Shown: positions 1 through 5,077 of the stretch, in pieces | Position numbering within the stretch: position 1 is the first letter of the stretch | Layout: the number at the start of each line of letters is the position of its first letter | NCBI GenBank assembly: GCA_945867755.1 | Contig: CAMBJN010000110.1 | Location: forward strand, 1-5,077 | Source of the DNA: Polynucleobacter meluiroseus | GTDB lineage: Bacteria > Pseudomonadota > Gammaproteobacteria > Burkholderiales > Burkholderiaceae | Length of the DNA stretch: 5,077 nucleotides | Direction: 5' to 3' | Made by a program: the position numbers and the translations under genes | The notes under the pieces: model-generated | What the model saw: only the letters and a program-made list of their open reading frames with translations | Databases searched by the model: none | What the model was told of the DNA's origin: nothing

Positions 1-50
1 ATTTATCAATTAACGATCCAGCAGTAGCTGGTATGACTGCTGAAAAATGA
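1..50 (+). CDS. 3' end of an unidentified upstream gene (partial)
   Basis: Reading frame 3 is open from the left edge to a TGA at 48-50 and would encode a tail ending LSINDPAVAGMTAEK. The other two forward frames hit stops within the first 30 bases (TAA at 11-13, TAG at 25-27). The TGA overlaps the ATG of the ABC-F gene as ATGA, the usual arrangement for translationally coupled neighbours, and the ABC-F gene has no Shine-Dalgarno sequence of its own. That makes a real upstream gene in the same operon likely. Too little is visible to name the product; 15 residues without a recognisable motif cannot support a family. A spurious open stretch of 50 bases is also possible by chance, so the case rests on the overlap and the missing ribosome-binding site. 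Confidence 0.5.
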   Translation, partial: LSINDPAVAGMTAEK

Positions 51-2056
51 TCACCTTAAACAATGTATCTCTGCGACGTGGCGCCAAATTATTGCTTGAT
101 AAAGCAACAGTCACGCTCAACCCAGGAGAGAAGGTTGGTTTAGTTGGGCGCAATGGTGCCGGCAAATCAACCTTGTTCGCGCTCTTAAATGGCACTCTGC
201 ATGAAGATGGCGGTGACTTTTCTATTCCTAGAGTATGGCGCATGGCCCAAGTGGCTCAAAACATGCCTGAAACTGAAGAATCTGCTACCGAGTTTGTGAT
301 TGCTGGCGATACTCGCTTGATCGAATTAAGACAAGCTCTTGAGATAGCAGAAAAAGCAGAAGATGGTATGGCGATGGCTCATGCTCACGTTGATTTGGCA
401 GATGCCGGTGAGCATGATGCAACATCTCGAGCGCAAGCACTGATTTTGGGTTTGGGTTTTAAAGTCAGCGAACTTGATCAAGCAGTAAACAGTTTTTCTG
501 GCGGCTGGCGCATGCGCTTGCAATTAGCACGCGCTTTGATGTGCCCATCAGACTTATTGTTACTTGATGAGCCAACCAATCACTTGGACTTGGATGCTTT
601 GGTTTGGTTAGAGGCATGGTTAAAGCGTTATGCAGGAACGATGATCGTGATTTCTCATGATCGAGAATTCTTAGATGCTGTCACCAATGTCACATTGCAC
701 ATCGATCATGCAAAACTCAATCGCTATGGTGGTAACTACAGTTCCTTTGAGCTTATGCGTGCTCAGCAATTGGAGTTGCAACAATCATCCTTCTCAAAAC
801 AGCAAGAAAAAATTGCCCATCTACAAAAGTTCATCACTCGCTTTAAAGCCAAGGCAAGCAAAGCAAAGCAGGCGCAAAGTAGGGTCAAGGCTCTTGAGCG
901 CATGGAAAAAATTGCCCCTGTATTAGCGGATGCAGATTTCACCTTTGAATTTAAAGAACCTCAAAATTTACCCAATCCGATGTTGGCCATCAGTGATGCA
1001 AGCTTTGGATATCAAATCGATGGCGTTAATAAAGTCATCATCAAGGATGTTAATAAATCAGTGCTGGCAGGTCAGAGGGTTGGTATCTTGGGAGCTAACG
1101 GACAGGGTAAATCAACCTTGGTTAAAACCATTGCCAGAACCATGCCTCAGCTCTCAGGAACAGTGACTGAGGGCAAGGGCTTGAACATAGGTTATTTTGC
1201 TCAGCAGGAGCTGGATGTTTTAAGGTCTGATGACAATCCTTTAGAGCACATGATTCGCCTTGCCAAAGACTTGGGTCCCAATGCAGCCGAATCAGCTCGT
1301 GAACAAGACTTGCGTAACGTTTTAGGTACCTTTAATTTTGCAGGTGATATGGTCAAACAAGCTGTTGGCACCATGAGTGGCGGTGAGAAGGCCCGTTTGG
1401 TCTTGGCCATGATTGTTTGGCAGCGACCTAACTTACTTTTACTGGATGAGCCAACCAATCACTTGGATCTTGCAACTCGTGAGGCGCTATCAATGGCCTT
1501 GAATGAGTTTGAAGGCACCGTGATGTTGGTCAGCCATGATCGCGCTTTGCTAAGAGCTGTTTGTGATGAGTTCTGGTTAGTCGGTCGCGGGGAAATCAAA
1601 CCATTTGATGGTGATTTGGATGACTACCAACGCTACTTGCTTGAAGAGTCAAAGAGACTCAGAGAGGAGGCTAAAGTGGAAGATGCCAAAGTTGTTTCTG
1701 AAGTTGTTTCAGAAGTTACTAAGCCGACTGTCACCATTGCAGTCACACCAGAGAAAAAGCCAGTGGTTCAAACCAGTGAGCAACGAAAATTAGAGTCTGC
1801 TAAACGTCAAGAAATCAACGCTCGCATCAAACCTTTAAAAAAACAAATTGATCAAGTTGAAAAATCAATGACACAGCTTCAATCAGAAAAAACCGTATTA
1901 GAGGCAAAGCTACTGGAACCCATTTCTCCAAGTGATATTGCAGAGATAGGCAAGAAACTCAAAGTAATCAACGATGAATTAGCATCTCTTGAGGAAAAAT
2001 GGCTAGGATGGACTTCTGAGATTGAAGTCATTGAATCTGAGGCATCGCAAGTTTAG
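47..2056 (+). CDS. yheS: ABC-F family ATPase, YheS-type ribosome-associated protein
   Basis: A soluble protein of two fused ABC ATPase domains with no membrane segments. ABC-F proteins bind the ribosomal E site and help resolve stalled or non-productive translation; they are not transporters. NBD1 shows Walker A GRNGAGKST (34-42), signature FSGGW (150-154), Walker B LLLLDEP with catalytic E175, and H-switch H204. The inter-domain arm (about 235-305), rich in Lys, Arg and Gln and containing KAKQAQSRVKALERM, is the P-site tRNA interaction motif typical of the class. NBD2 has Walker A GANGQGKST (349-357), signature MSGGEK (443-448), Walker B with E468, and H497. A charged linker and a C-terminal coiled coil (about 575-660) follow. 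All catalytic residues are intact in both halves. Length (669 aa) and the remembered sequence of E. coli YheS (about 637 aa) agree well, particularly around both signatures and the arm. The start is chosen because the N-terminus MITLNNVSLRRG matches the family; translation is probably coupled to the preceding gene. Its exact physiological substrate is unknown. Confidence 0.95.
   Translation: MITLNNVSLRRGAKLLLDKATVTLNPGEKVGLVGRNGAGKSTLFALLNGTLHEDGGDFSIPRVWRMAQVAQNMPETEESATEFVIAGDTRLIELRQALEIAEKAEDGMAMAHAHVDLADAGEHDATSRAQALILGLGFKVSELDQAVNSFSGGWRMRLQLARALMCPSDLLLLDEPTNHLDLDALVWLEAWLKRYAGTMIVISHDREFLDAVTNVTLHIDHAKLNRYGGNYSSFELMRAQQLELQQSSFSKQQEKIAHLQKFITRFKAKASKAKQAQSRVKALERMEKIAPVLADADFTFEFKEPQNLPNPMLAISDASFGYQIDGVNKVIIKDVNKSVLAGQRVGILGANGQGKSTLVKTIARTMPQLSGTVTEGKGLNIGYFAQQELDVLRSDDNPLEHMIRLAKDLGPNAAESAREQDLRNVLGTFNFAGDMVKQAVGTMSGGEKARLVLAMIVWQRPNLLLLDEPTNHLDLATREALSMALNEFEGTVMLVSHDRALLRAVCDEFWLVGRGEIKPFDGDLDDYQRYLLEESKRLREEAKVEDAKVVSEVVSEVTKPTVTIAVTPEKKPVVQTSEQRKLESAKRQEINARIKPLKKQIDQVEKSMTQLQSEKTVLEAKLLEPISPSDIAEIGKKLKVINDELASLEEKWLGWTSEIEVIESEASQV
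566..588 (+). repeat. Internal direct repeat, copy 1 (Walker B region of NBD1)
   Basis: These 23 bases are identical to 1445-1467. Both encode the DEPTNHLD stretch following the Walker B core. The protein repeat is explained by the ancient duplication of the ATPase domain; identity at every silent position over 23 bases is closer than the flanking sequence, which diverges immediately. The two copies lie 879 bases apart, a multiple of three. Confidence 0.85.
1445..1467 (+). repeat. Internal direct repeat, copy 2 (Walker B region of NBD2)
   Basis: Second copy of the 23-base identical stretch described at 566-588, encoding DEPTNHLD of the second ATPase domain. A shorter 12-base identity (AAATCAACCTTG) also links the two Walker A regions near 164 and 1110. 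Confidence 0.85.
1691..1714 (+). repeat. 12-bp tandem repeat in the ABC-F linker
   Basis: Two adjacent copies, GTTGTTTCTGAA and GTTGTTTCAGAA, differ at one base and encode VVSE twice (residues 549-556), followed by a further GTT codon. They lie in the variable charged linker between the second ATPase domain and the C-terminal coiled coil, where length changes are expected to be tolerated. The unit is in frame, so gain or loss of a copy would change the linker by four residues without a frameshift. Confidence 0.75.
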
Positions 2057-2931
2057 AAAAACTTGGTGTACCTTAAAAAGACGCGGCGTTTATCTTCAAG
2101 TGCAGCGTTGTTATCGATGTCTTGACCATACTGCAAGGTCAAGCGACCAAAAGATGTGTTTCGGATAGCGCTTACTTGGTAGCGATGAGATTTAACCTCA
2201 TTATTTTTAGCCACACCATTAAAAATGGTTTCACCGCCCTGAGAATAAAAATAAGATGCAGCTAAGCTATAACGCTGGTTCACGTGATAAAGCAAACCAG
2301 TTTGAGCGCTGTATAGCGCTTTTTGTTGTAACGTCCCTAGCCCTTCTCTAGGATCTAAAGATCGACTCTCATCATTTTTTCCAAACCATAAAGTATCGAA
2401 TGCACTCATCCAATCTAAATCAGGAGCAATTCTGGTTTGATAAGCAATTTGACCTGCCCAGCGATAGCGGTTTTCACCCATATTGAATTCTCGATCGCTC
2501 GAGTAACTTCCGGTGGGGGCGATCAAGTAACCAGCAACTCCCACAAAGGTTTTGGAGGCTCTATCAACATATGGCCAGTAAGCTAAGACCAATGTGGTAT
2601 CAATCATGCCGTTATCGGACCGGTATGGAGTAAGGGCTCCAGTTGGCTCAGTTTTACCAGTTCCGGTATGGAGATAAAATAAGGTAGGTTGCTGATTCAA
2701 ATCAAAGGCATGGACGTAACGAAAATGAACTTGGGTTTGATTCACTCTTGCGTTGCTCGCGCCCACTCTCTCTGCATTCAAATAAGAAAGTTGAACGCTG
2801 CGTAAACCAGGAGGTGGTGCAGTTGCATCGCCAGGCTGAAGATCAATGGCCCAGGAAGACATAGAAAAACCGGCCGCCACGGCAAAGGTGACGAGAGAAA
2901 TTGCTTTTGGTTTTAGGGCTGATCGCTGCAT
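2053..2931 (-). CDS. Outer-membrane beta-barrel protein, phenol MetA-pathway family (putative transporter)
   Basis: A secreted 292-aa protein predicted to form an outer-membrane beta-barrel. An N-terminal signal peptide has basic residues (R3, K8, K9), a hydrophobic core (about 11-24) and a likely cleavage site after SWA, residue 28. The mature part opens with IDLQPGDATAPPPG and alternates polar and aromatic residues as barrel strands do, ending in aromatic FF, the usual assembly signal for barrel proteins. Motifs I associate with the Phenol_MetA_deg family (PF13557) are APTGSY (138-143), NMGENRY (150-156), WFGKND (182-187), QGGET (231-235) and YGQD (268-271). Family members are often labelled transporters of aromatic compounds, but substrates are mostly unproven and no catabolic genes are nearby. 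The start is the only ATG: an in-frame TAA lies at 2947-2949, and the next Met (24) would destroy the signal peptide. No clear Shine-Dalgarno is visible; a palindrome occupies that region. Its stop overlaps that of the convergent ABC-F gene. Confidence 0.78.
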   Translation of the reverse strand: MQRSALKPKAISLVTFAVAAGFSMSSWAIDLQPGDATAPPPGLRSVQLSYLNAERVGASNARVNQTQVHFRYVHAFDLNQQPTLFYLHTGTGKTEPTGALTPYRSDNGMIDTTLVLAYWPYVDRASKTFVGVAGYLIAPTGSYSSDREFNMGENRYRWAGQIAYQTRIAPDLDWMSAFDTLWFGKNDESRSLDPREGLGTLQQKALYSAQTGLLYHVNQRYSLAASYFYSQGGETIFNGVAKNNEVKSHRYQVSAIRNTSFGRLTLQYGQDIDNNAALEDKRRVFLRYTKFF

Positions 2932-2934
2932 TTG

Positions 2935-2948
2935 AACTATCGATAGTT
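2935..2948. promoter_or_regulatory. Perfect 14-bp palindrome ahead of the barrel gene (possible operator)
   Basis: AACTATCGATAGTT reads identically on both strands and ends 3 bases before the ATG of the - strand barrel gene, exactly where a ribosome-binding site would be. An 8-bp palindrome TTAATTAA overlaps its distal edge (2947-2954). As RNA it would make only a weak hairpin (5 bp around TCGA), so a symmetric protein-binding site in DNA is the more natural reading. No regulator is encoded in the window, and no second copy is seen here. Confidence 0.4.
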
Positions 2949-2960
2949 AATTAAGAACAT

Positions 2961-2991
2961 TCTATACTTTTTTGTAAGTGATAATGCCCAA
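2961..2991 (-). promoter_or_regulatory. Weak candidate sigma-70 promoter for the barrel gene
   Basis: On the - strand, TATAGA (2966-2961) resembles a -10 box, with TTGGGC (2991-2986) 19 bases upstream as a poor -35. Transcription would start near 2954, placing the 14-bp palindrome inside the first transcribed bases, where a bound repressor could block initiation or escape. The -35 match is only three of six and the spacing is long, so this is a suggestion. Confidence 0.22.
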
Positions 2992-3034
2992 TCTTATCTC
3001 TATTCATATCTTTTAAACTAGCCCTCATGTCATC

Positions 3035-3059
3035 CCATTGAACTGTCAAACGTTAATGG
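3035..3059 (+). other. Bulged inverted repeat (possible leader hairpin)
   Basis: CCATT, a bulged G, and AAC (3035-3043) can pair with GTTAATGG (3052-3059) around an 8-base loop TGTCAAAC. That gives an 8-bp stem in which only two pairs come from the outer CC/GG and one from the inner C-G. No T-run follows, so it is not a terminator. It lies just ahead of the Shine-Dalgarno-like AGGGG of the small upstream ORF and could belong to the lipoprotein leader if transcription starts upstream of it. Confidence 0.3.
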
Positions 3060-3075
3060 AATAGGGGCATCGTTT

Positions 3076-3117
3076 ATGATGACACTGTTAGCGCTAATTT
3101 GTGCGCCACTAGCTTGA
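3076..3117 (+). CDS. Possible 13-codon hydrophobic upstream ORF (leader peptide)
   Basis: ATG at 3076 opens a 13-codon frame, MMTLLALICAPLA, ending in two in-frame stops, TGA (3115-3117) and TAA (3118-3120). AGGGG at 3063-3067 sits 8 bases before the ATG, a reasonable ribosome-binding site. The second stop ends 9 bases before the lipoprotein ATG, and that gene's AAGGGA partly overlaps the stop codons, so ribosomes ending here would pass directly over it. The peptide is in the same frame as the lipoprotein and resembles a bare signal-peptide core. It could be a coupling or attenuation leader, the remnant of an earlier longer start, or chance. It has no recognised family. Confidence 0.28.
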   Translation: MMTLLALICAPLA

Positions 3118-3118
3118 T

Positions 3119-3124
3119 AAGGGA
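3119..3124 (+). promoter_or_regulatory. Shine-Dalgarno sequence of the lipoprotein gene
   Basis: AAGGGA lies 5 bases before the ATG at 3130, a good match in sequence and distance. It fixes the lipoprotein start and overlaps the tandem stop codons of the small upstream ORF. Confidence 0.75.
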
Positions 3125-3129
3125 TTGAT

Positions 3130-3597
3130 ATGCATCGTGATTTTAAAAAAATTAGCTTAATTACTTTAATTGCTGCCACCTTGGTAGGTTGCGCATCAAC
3201 ACCAGTGGGCCCAAGCTTGGTCATCATGCCTGCCCCTGGTAAGCCATTCGAAATCTTCCAAAAAGATGATCAAGAATGCCGTACCTATGCTCAAAATTCA
3301 CTCAATACAACCGCAGATGAATTGGCCGCTAAAAACACTGCAAAAACAGCCATCATTGGCGCTGCCATTGGTGCAGTTGCAGGCGCGATGGCTGATGGTG
3401 GTAGTGCTCGAAATGTGGGCACTGGTGCTGCCGTAGGTCTTTTAGGGGGCGCAGCGATGGGTGCCTCAGGTGGTAATGACTCTGCCAAAGAAGTACAGCG
3501 TCGTTATGACATCGCTTACCAGCAGTGCATGTATTCAAAAGGTCATCAAGTACCAGGTTACTCTATTCAGAAGCCGGTTGAGTCTGCACCAAAATAA
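3130..3597 (+). CDS. Glycine-zipper outer-membrane lipoprotein
   Basis: A 155-aa lipoprotein. The N-terminus has basic residues (R3, K6, K7), a hydrophobic core, and a lipobox LVGC with lipidated Cys21; Ala at +2 predicts sorting to the outer membrane by Lol rather than inner-membrane retention. Residues 75-115 form two runs of GxxxG spacing, G77/81/85 and G99/103/107/111/115, separated by a polar turn (DGGSARN), as in the Gly-zipper or YMGG families whose helices pack closely in or against membranes. The flanks carry two cysteines in the mature protein, C50 (DDQECRTYA) and C133 (YQQCMYSKGHQVPGY), which could form a disulfide in the periplasm. The tail pattern is one I associate with Burkholderiales glycine-zipper proteins. 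Function is unknown; an envelope-integrity role is only inferred. The start is supported by AAGGGA at 5-base spacing and by the lipobox position. It stands alone between divergent and convergent neighbours. Confidence 0.88.
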   Translation: MHRDFKKISLITLIAATLVGCASTPVGPSLVIMPAPGKPFEIFQKDDQECRTYAQNSLNTTADELAAKNTAKTAIIGAAIGAVAGAMADGGSARNVGTGAAVGLLGGAAMGASGGNDSAKEVQRRYDIAYQQCMYSKGHQVPGYSIQKPVESAPK

Positions 3598-3620
3598 TTA
3601 GTATTTGATTGCTGATGATT

Positions 3621-3644
3621 TGAATCTGAAGCTGAAATTGAAGC
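3621..3644. repeat. Imperfect hexamer repeat, four TGAANN units
   Basis: TGAATC, TGAAGC, TGAAAT and TGAAGC follow one another without gaps in the 62-bp convergent region between the lipoprotein and the MATE gene. The second and fourth units are identical. The surrounding region has no inverted repeat followed by T residues on either strand, so no intrinsic terminator is visible here. Confidence 0.6.
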
Positions 3645-3659
3645 CAAGTTGAGAGAGTA

Positions 3660-5039
3660 TTAAACTTCTACAGGAGGATGCTCTCTCTCAAATCGCTTCG
3701 CAGTTCTCTTAAACAGTATGATTAAAAAGCTTGCGGCTATAGCCAAGCTCAAACTGTTAGCAAACCAAAAGCCTTGGGCCCCCTGAAGAATCTCAGGGAC
3801 ATTGCCTGTTAAGTTAAATCCTAAAATATATCCACCACCAAGTCCAACGCCCCACAACGAGATGGCATAGATCCACATCGGCCAAAAAGCCACACGATAG
3901 CCTCTCAAAATAAATGCAGACGTTACTTGGAGTGCGTCAAATATTTGATAAAAAGCAATGAACAAAAACAGCGGTATTGCCACAGATCGAACATCGCCAG
4001 ATGGGGCGTATAAGTCGAGCAAGGGATATCTAAAAATCCAAACCAAAGCACCCACCAACACACACACTGTGGTTGTGAAGATCAATGATGACCAGCCAAT
4101 CTCTTTGGCTAAAGTTGGTTTATCAGCGCCAAGTGACTGAGCCACCAAAGTAGATGTGGCAATCGACAGTGACAAAGGCAACATGTATAAAACCGTACCT
4201 AAGTTGGCCACGATTTGATGGCCTGCCAAAGGAACAGTACCCAACTTAGCAATGAATAAAGCCATGAAGGCGAATGATGTCACCTCAATCAGGTAACTTA
4301 AGCCAATTGGTAAACCCAATTTGAGCAAGGTGGTAATTCTGTGTAAATTTGGTTGAGTGAACTTTTCATACACACCAAATATTTGATAAAAGTTACCGCG
4401 ATAAACAATCACAAGCATCGTTAATAACCAAAGCCAATTGATGATCACTGTTGCCAAGGCACAACCTGGCCCACCCATGGCATCAACACCCAAGCCACCA
4501 TAAATCAACCAAGCATTCAGGGGAATTTTTAAAAACAAACCGCCGATCTGTAACCAAGTGACCACTGCTGGTTTAGAAATGGCGTTATGAAACGCCACCA
4601 GCACTCGCATGGCCAAGCTGGCTGGCAAACCCCAGGCAACAATTTGTAAATACAAAATGGCTTTTGCTTCTACTTCAGGGCTGGCATTTGCGATTGATAA
4701 AAATACACCGGGGTTCATCAAAATCAACATGCCAAAAATACTGAGGCCAAGTGATAGCCACCAACCTTGACGAACCTCTTCACCAATCTCAGAGAATCGT
4801 TTGGCGCCAAATAATTGACCAGCAATCGGAGCCAGAGCTGAAATAACCCCAGTCAAGCCAACATAAATACTGATAAAAATAGAACTTGCCATCGCAAGAG
4901 CAGCTAAGTCATCGGTAGAGTATCTGGCCACCATGGCAGTGTCCATCACACCAAAGGCAATCACAGCCAATTGGCCAACCAACAAGGGACCAGCTAATGA
5001 GAGTAGGCGGGGAGTGTCTCGCTTGAGATTACTGAGCAT
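3660..5039 (-). CDS. MATE family multidrug efflux transporter, NorM type
   Basis: An inner-membrane antiporter that exports cationic drugs or metabolites using a sodium or proton gradient. The 459 residues match the family length and read as 12 hydrophobic segments in two homologous halves (about 13-212 and 236-443), the MATE fold. The first helix begins in TPRLLSLAGPLLVGQLAV and contains D33 (VMDTAMVA); helix 7 carries E252 (LIEVTSFAFMALFIAKLG), and helix 10 carries D368 (YQIFDALQVTSAFILRGYR). These correspond to acidic residues D36, E255 and D371 of Vibrio cholerae NorM that serve cation coupling, so the protein looks functional and NorM-like rather than DinF-like. Substrate cannot be read from sequence. 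The start is the only option: an in-frame TGA lies at 5043-5045. No good Shine-Dalgarno precedes it. It converges on the lipoprotein gene; its own upstream neighbour is beyond the window. No regulator is adjacent. Confidence 0.93.
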   Translation of the reverse strand: MLSNLKRDTPRLLSLAGPLLVGQLAVIAFGVMDTAMVARYSTDDLAALAMASSIFISIYVGLTGVISALAPIAGQLFGAKRFSEIGEEVRQGWWLSLGLSIFGMLILMNPGVFLSIANASPEVEAKAILYLQIVAWGLPASLAMRVLVAFHNAISKPAVVTWLQIGGLFLKIPLNAWLIYGGLGVDAMGGPGCALATVIINWLWLLTMLVIVYRGNFYQIFGVYEKFTQPNLHRITTLLKLGLPIGLSYLIEVTSFAFMALFIAKLGTVPLAGHQIVANLGTVLYMLPLSLSIATSTLVAQSLGADKPTLAKEIGWSSLIFTTTVCVLVGALVWIFRYPLLDLYAPSGDVRSVAIPLFLFIAFYQIFDALQVTSAFILRGYRVAFWPMWIYAISLWGVGLGGGYILGFNLTGNVPEILQGAQGFWFANSLSLAIAASFLIILFKRTAKRFEREHPPVEV

Positions 5040-5047
5040 GACTCAGT

Positions 5048-5077
5048 GCTTTATAAAGCCTTAGTCTTTCATTTCGA
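5048..5077 (-). promoter_or_regulatory. Perfect 12-bp palindrome and possible promoter ahead of the MATE gene
   Basis: GCTTTATAAAGC (5048-5059) is a perfect palindrome 8 bases before the MATE start codon. On the - strand it contains TATAAA (5055-5050), and TCGAAA (5077-5072) lies 16 bases upstream as a possible -35 matching four of six consensus bases. If used, transcription would begin only a few bases before the ATG, giving an almost leaderless message, consistent with the lack of a Shine-Dalgarno. The AT-rich symmetry could also be chance, and the window ends here. Confidence 0.25.

Noticed and set aside
10..243. 77-aa open frame on the - strand over the ABC-F start
   Set aside because: Antisense shadow of a strongly supported gene; low-complexity Pro/Ser/Arg-rich product with no family features.
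675..1166. Two + strand open frames (675-926, 930-1166) inside the ABC-F gene
   Set aside because: Out-of-frame shadows of the conserved arm and second ATPase domain; the real frame is intact, so there is no frameshift to explain.
1201..1458. 85-aa open frame on the - strand
   Set aside because: Antisense to the second ATPase domain, with a composition expected from reverse reading of conserved codons.
2057..2110. Possible terminator just past the ABC-F stop, around GGTGTACC
   Set aside because: The inverted repeat is imperfect, has no following T-run, and lies inside the barrel gene's coding sequence.
3088..3097. Perfect 10-bp palindrome TTAGCGCTAA upstream of the lipoprotein
   Set aside because: Short enough to arise by chance and lies within the possible upstream ORF; no second copy or spacing that marks it as an operator.
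3030..3227. 65-aa - strand open frame over the lipoprotein start
   Set aside because: It runs through the signal peptide of a well-supported lipoprotein and has no recognisable motif or supporting ribosome-binding site that I could see.
3291..3538. Two overlapping - strand open frames (3291-3488, 3353-3538)
   Set aside because: Ala/Pro-rich or His/Gln-rich products are the expected antisense reading of Gly/Ala-rich zipper codons.
3958..4140. 60-aa + strand open frame inside the MATE gene
   Set aside because: Antisense shadow of conserved transporter helices 9-10; no independent evidence.
5038..5064. 8-codon + strand ORF starting at the CATG shared with the MATE start
   Set aside because: Too short, no ribosome-binding site, and explained by the palindromic CATG.
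5061..5077. - strand frame ending EMKD then TAA, a possible tail of a gene upstream of the MATE gene
   Set aside because: Only four codons are visible, which is too little to support a gene.

Overview
This 5.1 kb window looks like ordinary chromosome from a betaproteobacterium. Moderate base composition (by eye mid-40s % GC), a YheS-type ABC-F protein, a MetA-pathway-type outer-membrane protein and a glycine-zipper lipoprotein with the Burkholderiales-style C-terminus together suggest a freshwater Burkholderiaceae member such as Polynucleobacter. That placement is inference from family resemblance; no rRNA or other marker gene is present.

Layout from left to right: (1) the last codons of an unidentified + strand gene, whose TGA overlaps the next start codon as ATGA; (2) a complete ABC-F ATPase, YheS type, 669 aa, + strand; (3) a convergent 292-aa secreted beta-barrel protein of the phenol MetA-pathway family, - strand, whose stop codon overlaps that of the ABC-F gene; (4) a 198-bp divergent intergenic region carrying a perfect 14-bp palindrome just ahead of the barrel gene, a bulged hairpin, and a 13-codon hydrophobic upstream ORF with its own Shine-Dalgarno-like site; (5) a 155-aa glycine-zipper outer-membrane lipoprotein, + strand; (6) a 62-bp convergent gap with a TGAANN hexamer repeat; (7) a complete 459-aa NorM-type MATE efflux transporter, - strand; (8) a 38-bp edge with a perfect 12-bp palindrome.

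The genes do not form one operon: transcription directions run + - + -. Only the first pair (unknown gene and ABC-F) looks co-transcribed. Themes are ribosome maintenance (ABC-F) and the cell envelope (barrel, lipoprotein, drug efflux). I see no mobile element, CRISPR array, toxin-antitoxin pair, defence system or RNA gene. No convincing undescribed system is present. The points most worth a second look are regulatory: the small upstream ORF before the lipoprotein, the palindrome over the barrel gene's ribosome-binding region, and the overlapping stop codons with no visible terminator.
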